Assembly (NCBI GenBank): GCA_032690845.1
Contig: CM064417.1
Location: 27,043,833-27,107,832, forward strand
DNA from: Eleusine coracana subsp. coracana
Lineage: Eukaryota > Streptophyta > Magnoliopsida > Poales > Poaceae
Direction of reading: 5' to 3'
DNA: 64,000 bases
A program made the position numbers and the translations under genes. The first letter of the stretch is position 1; every line of letters begins with the position of its first letter. Below are positions 58,208 to 64,000 of this stretch, piece after piece. The notes under the pieces were generated by a model. The model worked only from the letters and a program-made list of their open reading frames with translations. It was not told the DNA's origin and searched no databases.

Positions 58208-59821
58208 TGTTGGTCGTATCTACGCACCAACTTATATACCACAAGAGGACGGTGTACGATTGTAGCACTTTTTCCTTTGAATTAAGTATTCCAAGGTTTA
58301 TCGAATCCACTGGGACCTTAGGAATTTATTAAACAAAGTTAACAGTAAAAGATCTAGTCAAGGCTACTGTCAAGGTCAGGTTGCATGAGGGGGAGACAGG
58401 CCAGCGCAAAGGTGCGCCAGGCAGTAAATCTGTCATTGCGCCGATTGGCGCGGGGATTGAGCCGATCGGCACACTAGTGAAACTAAGTCAAAGTGCACGA
58501 GATCTATTAAATCTGGGGTTGTGCCGGTTGGCGCAGGAGTTGAGCTGATCGGCACACTGGTGGATCTAAGCCAAAGTTGTTGCGTCGATCGGCGCAGGAG
58601 TTGAGCCGATCAGCACACCAGTGAGTCTAAGCCAAAGTGTTCCAGATCTTGTAAACCTATGCTGGTAAGTGAGTAGCCAGATATCTACTAGTGAGATCGT
58701 AACCAGATAGTCTAATTGAATAGCATCATAATGGGTAATTACATGGATCAATAAAAACCTATAATGAGTAAGACCACCCTGCTTTCCGAGCGGCTCCCGA
58801 TTTATCGCTGTCGAGAGGAAACCCTTAATCGCGCGAGTATCTTACCCTACTCAACTATCCAATAGTGTTGCGCAGGCTTAGTGCTGTCATCGCTGAACCA
58901 CACTACTGGCATCATCAAGCAACCATAATCAATACAATGTCCGAATACTATCCTAATCACCATGATTAAGATAATATCTACTTACTTAGCCTAGAACTAA
59001 GCAATTGGAATTAGCACATGCATGATTATAGAATCAAGATAGACAAATCACCAAAACCATCATCAACATATTCAATCATCCTTGAGATACATAGAGTAAG
59101 ATTCATCCCCGTCAAGATGGCCTACCTTGACGGATCAACTCTTGACTCCAATGGTTCTTGAAACTCAACTAGAGATCTATTCTAACGGGACAGGCCCCGG
59201 TGGCTTTAACTCATGGATCTGGTGTTCCTCCATCGCCTCTTCTTCTGCGGCGAGGGTTTACAAGTATTTATAGGGGTTCTACTCATAAAGGACTCGGTTT
59301 GTAGCAAATAAGGCGGTTGCGCCGATCGGCGCAAGCCGTGTCTTCTCTGATTTCTTCCCCGAGTCAGTTCCTCTGTCTTCCACAGCTGTCATGTGGGCCT
59401 TTTCCTTTGAGATAAAGTCTTGTACTGCACATTAAGATCTTGGAGTTTCATAAATCTTCTTGAATTTCCATAATTCTTCTTAGACAAATATCTTCAAGTG
59501 TCTTGCGCAGATAAAGTTCCATAAACATATGGAATGGGCCTCGGTCACTTCTGTGGGTTAAAACACCCTTGCGCCGATCGGCTCATGGGCTGCGCCGATC
59601 GGCGCACTGGGCTTCTTTAGTGCTTTTCGTCGATTCTGGACTCCTGTCCTCTCCATCATCGCATTAATCACCAATTTTACCTGTTTCTATAATAAAGCTC
59701 CAAAACAACGCATATACAAATATATAGGCAATATCACAGGTAAATGGCCTAAATTAGTATCAATTATGCTCTAATTGCGGTAATATTCACATATAAAAGG
59801 GGCACTTAGGAAGTGCCAACA
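58208..59821 (-). mobile_element. 5' LTR of element G
   Basis: Direct repeat of 49743-51351. Differences cluster in the first 60 bases and at 58496-58516, where a palindromic box of the other LTR is replaced by unrelated sequence. Confidence 0.92.
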
Positions 59822-59826
59822 CTACC

Positions 59827-60578
59827 ATGTTAGACATAAGCCCTTACTATAGTCTTTATATCATTATAGTGATGCATGACTAATGTTGGGCTTAGATATT
59901 TCAACGTGCTTAGTGTTCACTTCAATGTGTGATGATCTGATTAGGGATATTAGGGATATTATTCTAGAGATGTAAGTGTGGTGCTTAGATCAATAGAGTG
60001 CATTATTTGTCATGTAGCCTATGAATTGCTAGGGTTAGGCAGTAGGTGGTGACAACCCTATCTGTCTATTGAAATCTCCCATGTTCGGCTATGCAATAGG
60101 CTTTTGGCCGGAATCGTGTTGTGGATGCAAGAGAAAACCGGATGCCTAGGGTGTGATGATCTGATTGTCTTGCATTGTTTATGTATCTGTATATAGTATA
60201 TAATGTAGACTATATAGCTACATAAAAGCAACATAGGAACTTAGCTCTTTCTTTGTCCTTCTCCACTAGACTAGTATTTATTTATCTTGAGTATGCTATC
60301 TGTGTGTCCAATACCCATAATTATCATTATCCTTACCCCTATGAGGACTTTGTCTTATAATCCACTATGCAATGTTTAGAGCATGGTAATTACTCTAATC
60401 AATCCCCCACCTTCCTTTGGGATAAAATAAATTTGATACCTTGAATACTTTCGGGTGAAATGCTATGACAGTATTTTTTGTGTGCTTACGGACTCTTTGC
60501 ATTCATTAAAGATTACCAATACACATTTCTAGATTGGTTGCTAAGGCAACTTAGTGACAACGTTAAGAAATGTCAACA
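59827..60578 (+). mobile_element. 3' LTR of element D, second part
   Basis: Continues the LTR cut at 49742 and ends AAGAAATGTCAACA, matching the 5' LTR end at 12097. Followed by CACAT. Confidence 0.88.
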
Positions 60579-62336
60579 CACATGACTGCAAGAATTATCT
60601 AACTCGGAGTTACGAGTAAAAAGTTATGATGGTTGAAGGTGTAGGGCTGAAATAGTAAAAATAGATAGGTTTAGGGACCTAAACTGTAAAATATAAGGAA
60701 TAAAATATACTTTTGGAAAAGTTTATGGACCAAAATGTAATTTATTAAAAGTTCAAGGACTAAAGTGTAAAAAGTCAGGACTAAAATATAATTAATAATG
60801 AACTCAAGGGTGCTTTTGTAAAATTCTAGGGCTAAAATATAGTTTTAGTAAACTATAGGGGTCTTTCTATAAAATTATAGGATAAAATATTATTTATAAA
60901 AAGATCAGGGTCTAAAATATAAATCAATAAAGGTTCTATAAAATATTAGGTTTAAAATTTAATTTACTGAAAATGCAACATTATCTTGAATTAATCGAAT
61001 CAAATTTAAAGCTAAAACCCTAAAAACATCCGTGGACCGGGTCTATGGCCTAGGGACCCGTGGTCCACTGATCCACGGTGGACTGATTACATACCCGACG
61101 GGCTATGTAATCTAGGCCTTTGGATCAAGATCCATTGGCCAAGATTAGGGGCGCAGGTGGGGTGATCGCCGATGACCAATTCTAGACGGTCGCGTAGACA
61201 CGGGCTCGCCAGAGATGGACCTCCTATGGTCGGAGCTAGGAGCAGATAGGGGGAAAAGGGATAGGGGGAGACGGGGATCTCACCGAGGGCTCCGCCGGCA
61301 ACAATGGGGAGGGGTCCAGCAGCATCGGGGAGCATTGTGGAGGTCCCTCGTAGCTTTTCGTCCACCTACGAAGCCCGGAGACGCATCAATTTTGGTCGAG
61401 GAGCATCAGAGCTGAGGAATTACGACGGCAGGCAGATCTTACCGTCAACGAAGCCTCGTGGTGGCTCTAGAGTTTGGTGTTTAGATATGTTTTGAAGAAT
61501 ATGGGAGTATTTTAGGTGCATTTTGGCCAATTTTCACCCAAAAAGTAAAGAAGTTTTTAAAAACACAATATTATAAAGCCAAAAAGCATATTTGAACTTT
61601 CCATGATGAAGCCCTCATCGAGACGATCGAAATGGATATATGGAACGCTTAAGTTGGACTCCAGATGAAGAAGTTATTGTTTTTACAAAGTACTCTCATG
61701 CTGCACAACTGGACATTCCGCTTTTGTAATCTGAAGGTTCCGGTTTTGACAGGTTTGCTAGGGAAACCGGAGGGTCCGGTTTAAAAAACTGGATAGTCCG
61801 GTTTTGACTGTCCGAGACCAGAGTTCTAGATTCGTTTTAGGTCGGTTTGTTTAGGATTTTCCTTATGGATTATACCTCCCACCTGGGGTAGACTTCCCCT
61901 CCCTTTGTATACAAAGGGTTGTGGCCGATTGAGACAACAACCCAATCGAATCTACCAAATTTACCTTACGTTTTCCCTTTACCCTTCTTTTCCAACCTCT
62001 CCATGCTGATCGAATCTAGGGCACACCGACGATGCCCATGCCTTGATGGGGTCCTTGTCGGGCAAGAGCTTCGATCATGTTTGCTAGTTTGCTCGTAAAC
62101 TAGTCATTCTTCATCACATAAGGTGTCGTTTACCTCTTTATTGGTTTGCTCGTAAACCTAGCTATCCTTCACTACGTAACGGTGATAGTTACCCTCTTTT
62201 CTGTCGTACCCAACAAAACTGGACCCTCCGGATTTCCAAACCGGAGCATCTGGTTTCCGCACACTCAGCAACAGAACACGGGGCTACGGGTAGCACTTGG
62301 TGTCCTCGTGTTTAATGGTGTATTATCGCGTCAACA
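60579..62336 (+). other. Unassigned LTR-like sequence, probably more than one fragment
   Basis: An AT-rich part (60640-60970) with a loosely repeated phrase of the type GGxCTAAAxTxTAA is followed by a GC-rich part (61020-61450) and then a stretch (61500-62336) with CCGGTTTT-type boxes near 61735-61840, a TATA-like TGTATACAAAGGG at 61896-61908 and an end GCGTCAACA. The last stretch resembles a plus-strand gypsy LTR of Tat type, but the primer site after it is weak. Open frames at 61087-61495 lack any motif. No gene is supported. Confidence 0.35.
61032..61112. repeat. Two neighbouring inverted repeats
   Basis: GTGGACC (61032) pairs with GGTCCAC (ending 61068), with inner GGGTC and GGACCC. Next, GATTACATA (61085) pairs with TATGTAATC (ending 61112) around a 10-base loop. 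Confidence 0.85.
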
Positions 62337-63465
62337 CCAACCAGGTGCCCCCCGGCTGATCGACGTCAACCATGTGGTGACGGGTGGCTCGGGCAGGGTG
62401 GGCGGCAACCGGATGTGTTTCCTCAGGGTCAACGACAGGCGAGTCCCACTGAGGTTTCGACTCCAAAGAAACAGGGAAAACAAGGGTACCATATGGAGCA
62501 CCAACAGAATTTTGATGAAACTTCCAATTACACCATTGTTTAGAGTAAAGTGTGGAGAAGAGAATGGTGAAGACAAGAATAACATTCATGTCAGATCTAA
62601 GAGATATTAAATTTTGAAAAGGGGTACTTGATTAAGAAGACTTGGAGATTTTCTTAATTCTAGATTTGCTTTAACACTCAGGTAGATTGGAGCCCTAAAT
62701 TTTGGTATTAAACAAGATCGAACATAGAGGGGGGTCTTTCATAACTAAAGATGAGAATGTGTAGAATGATAAAATTGATGATGTCCTCTTGGAGACCAAG
62801 TTATCATGGAGTTAGTGAACTTGCAAAAATGTGGAGTCCGAAATGTTTAACAATTAGGCAGTTTGTAAATTCAAATTAGGGCATCAAATGAGGTTGACAT
62901 TTGAATAGGGTTCACATCCATGAAGAACAAGGTTTGTAATAGCTAAAAGTTGATGATGTCGTTCTGGAAGTGAAACTATGTAGGAGGTATTCAATATCAA
63001 AGTTGCTTAGTTGCTAAGGCTGAATTCTGCCTAGATAAAGTAATGCTTAGCAAAAATTCCAAAAGTAGTAGTTTTTTACTCTATTAAATCAAGAAAAAAA
63101 TAGGTGTTGTTCACAAAGATTGGATCTCAATTATGGGTTTGATCTGGTTCTGTGATTCCTTATAAATCTTTGAATTTGAATTTTTAAAGTAACCCTGTTT
63201 CTGAGTTTTGTTTGATTTGTTTGACCTACTTACCTTTGAGATAAAATTACCCAAAAGTCTCTAAAATTCTTATTTGGTACATAGATCAAGATTATGAAAT
63301 TTAATTGGGTCACTTATATTAGAATATTTGAACTTCTAGTTAAATGCTCATTTGAGTCAATTTGAAATAAATTTATAACTTGAGTTTTAAAAAAATTGTT
63401 ACTCCTGCTTTTTGCTTTCTTTCCTTGATGGCCCACGATGCTAAGGTGACACCTGGGGTGTCACA
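62337..63465 (-). mobile_element. Partial 3' LTR of another minus-strand Tekay-type element
   Basis: The right edge ACACCTGGGGTGTCACA is followed by a minus-strand purine tract (63466-63479) and by Tekay integrase tail sequence, so it is the 3' LTR. AT-rich U3-like sequence runs from about 62490. The left limit is not determined; 62337 is only where the preceding fragment appears to end. Confidence 0.55.
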
Positions 63466-64000
63466 GTCCTCTCCCCTTAAAAAAATCTTGTCCCAAGATT
63501 AAAGGAGGTGAAAAAGTTGGGGTTTGTCTCCAAACTCTGGTTAATGGCTTCGTAGAAACTTCTCTGATACCCGAGTAGTCTCATCGTCTGCATGGTCTCT
63601 CCATGTACCTTGAATAACTTGATTACCATCTTGCGAGTAACTCGTTTCTTTTGTCAAGCACTTTTATTGGGTACTCAACCTTGGTTAGATCGGGATGTAG
63701 CTTTTCAGTATCTTCCAAGGTGATGTCCACGTATGGCTTCAGACACTTCTGGTGTTGTGACATATGAAAGGTGTTGTGTACACCAGCAAGTTTGATTGGC
63801 AGTTGATTTTGCACACTACGGTTCTACATCTTGCAGGCTTTGGGGAGGGACCGATATATCATGGTGCTAAATTTTGGAAGGCATTAGAACAATAGATTTT
63901 ATCATGATAGAAAGGTTTAGGATAGAACAAATGATACAACAAGAAATTTGGGTCGAGAACAAAATAAGTGACGAAGAGCCGAAATCCGGATATCAACAAA
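63466..64000 (-). pseudogene. Tekay integrase C-terminal remnant, cut by window edge
   Basis: The frame 63623-63814 reads QLPIKLAGVHNTFHMSQHQKCLKPYVDITLED and YPIKVLDKRNELLA, matching the integrase tail of T (24307-24945). Upstream, LAP-x-YIGP is recognisable near 63860 in another frame. Downstream, the chromodomain-like part appears as RVTRKMVIKLFKVHGE with a frame change. Strongly decayed. Confidence 0.85.

Larger units (their letters stand above)
49743..59821 (-). mobile_element. Non-autonomous Athila-like element G (10.1 kb), complete with target duplication
   Basis: LTRs of 1609 and 1614 bp, tRNA-Asp primer site, decayed gag and protease, then ORF2, and no RT, RNase H or integrase. Target duplication CTACC at 49738-49742 and 59822-59826. 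The palindrome GCGCCGATCGGCGC and variants occur many times in both LTRs and in the interior. LTRs agree at nearly all positions outside a few blocks, so the insertion is fairly young in this nest. Confidence 0.93.
10432..60578 (+). mobile_element. Athila-like gypsy element D, whole span including nested insertions
   Basis: Plus-strand order: 5' LTR, tRNA-Asp primer site, gag (two pieces), protease remnant, internal promoter, ORF2 (two pieces), 3' region, 3' LTR (two pieces). Removing F, E, the SIRE-type solo LTR and G rejoins each interrupted part. No RT, RNase H or integrase is visible between the protease remnant and ORF2, so this copy was either deleted or non-autonomous. The right flank is CACAT; the left side continues into D', so no target duplication can be read. 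Confidence 0.75.

Noticed and set aside
61087..61495. Open frames in GC-rich DNA as a host exon
   Set aside because: Short, overlapping on both strands, no motif or splice structure, and in an LTR-like setting.

Overview
The window is plant nuclear DNA, almost certainly from a grass. It is a deeply nested cluster of LTR retrotransposons, and I found no host gene, tRNA, rRNA or CRISPR array. The grass assignment is an inference from the element types: Tekay/Del-type chromoviruses with very long GC-rich LTRs, SIRE-type copia elements, and Athila-like gypsy elements primed by tRNA-Asp. Genus cannot be read from the sequence. All element coding regions carry stops, frameshifts or insertions, so the locus looks old and inactive.

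Layout. (A) 1-4243: 5' end of a minus-strand Tekay element (ORF0 start, leader, primer site, LTR), inserted in (B) a plus-strand SIRE-type copia element, of which the RNase H end, 3' region and 3' LTR remain (4244-8154). B sits in the gag of (C), a minus-strand Athila-like element (8155-10278). C sits in the 3' end of (D'), an Athila-like element. D' shares an LTR with (D), a plus-strand Athila-like element whose LTRs lie at 10432-12097 and 49058-60578 (the latter interrupted).

D has four insertions. F (12924-17125) is a small non-autonomous chromovirus-like element in gag. E (18071-42287, target duplication CTATC) is an Athila-like element in the protease region. A SIRE-type solo LTR (43887-46413), itself holding a G-type solo LTR (44107-45195), lies in ORF2. 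G (49743-59821, target duplication CTACC) is a non-autonomous Athila-like element in the 3' LTR of D. E contains T (20399-36591, target duplication AAGAA), a 16.2-kb Tekay element, which contains a D-type solo LTR (26338-27866, target duplication CGCAG). From 60579 to 64000 there are less certain LTR fragments, then the 3' LTR edge and pol end of another minus-strand Tekay element.

How the parts work together. T has ORF0, gag, protease, RT, RNase H, integrase and a chromodomain-like tail, all decayed. The Athila-like elements visible here keep gag, protease and an Athila-type ORF2 but no RT or integrase, so they would have depended on enzymes from other elements.

The most unusual signal is a promoter architecture. 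LTRs of several families carry short dyad-symmetric words, a different word per family, often as pairs whose starts are 18-24 bp and most often 21 bp apart, lying about 45-145 bp upstream of a TATA box. The same module precedes a second TATA box in front of ORF2 inside both D and G. In G the word is also found inside coding sequence in two reading frames.
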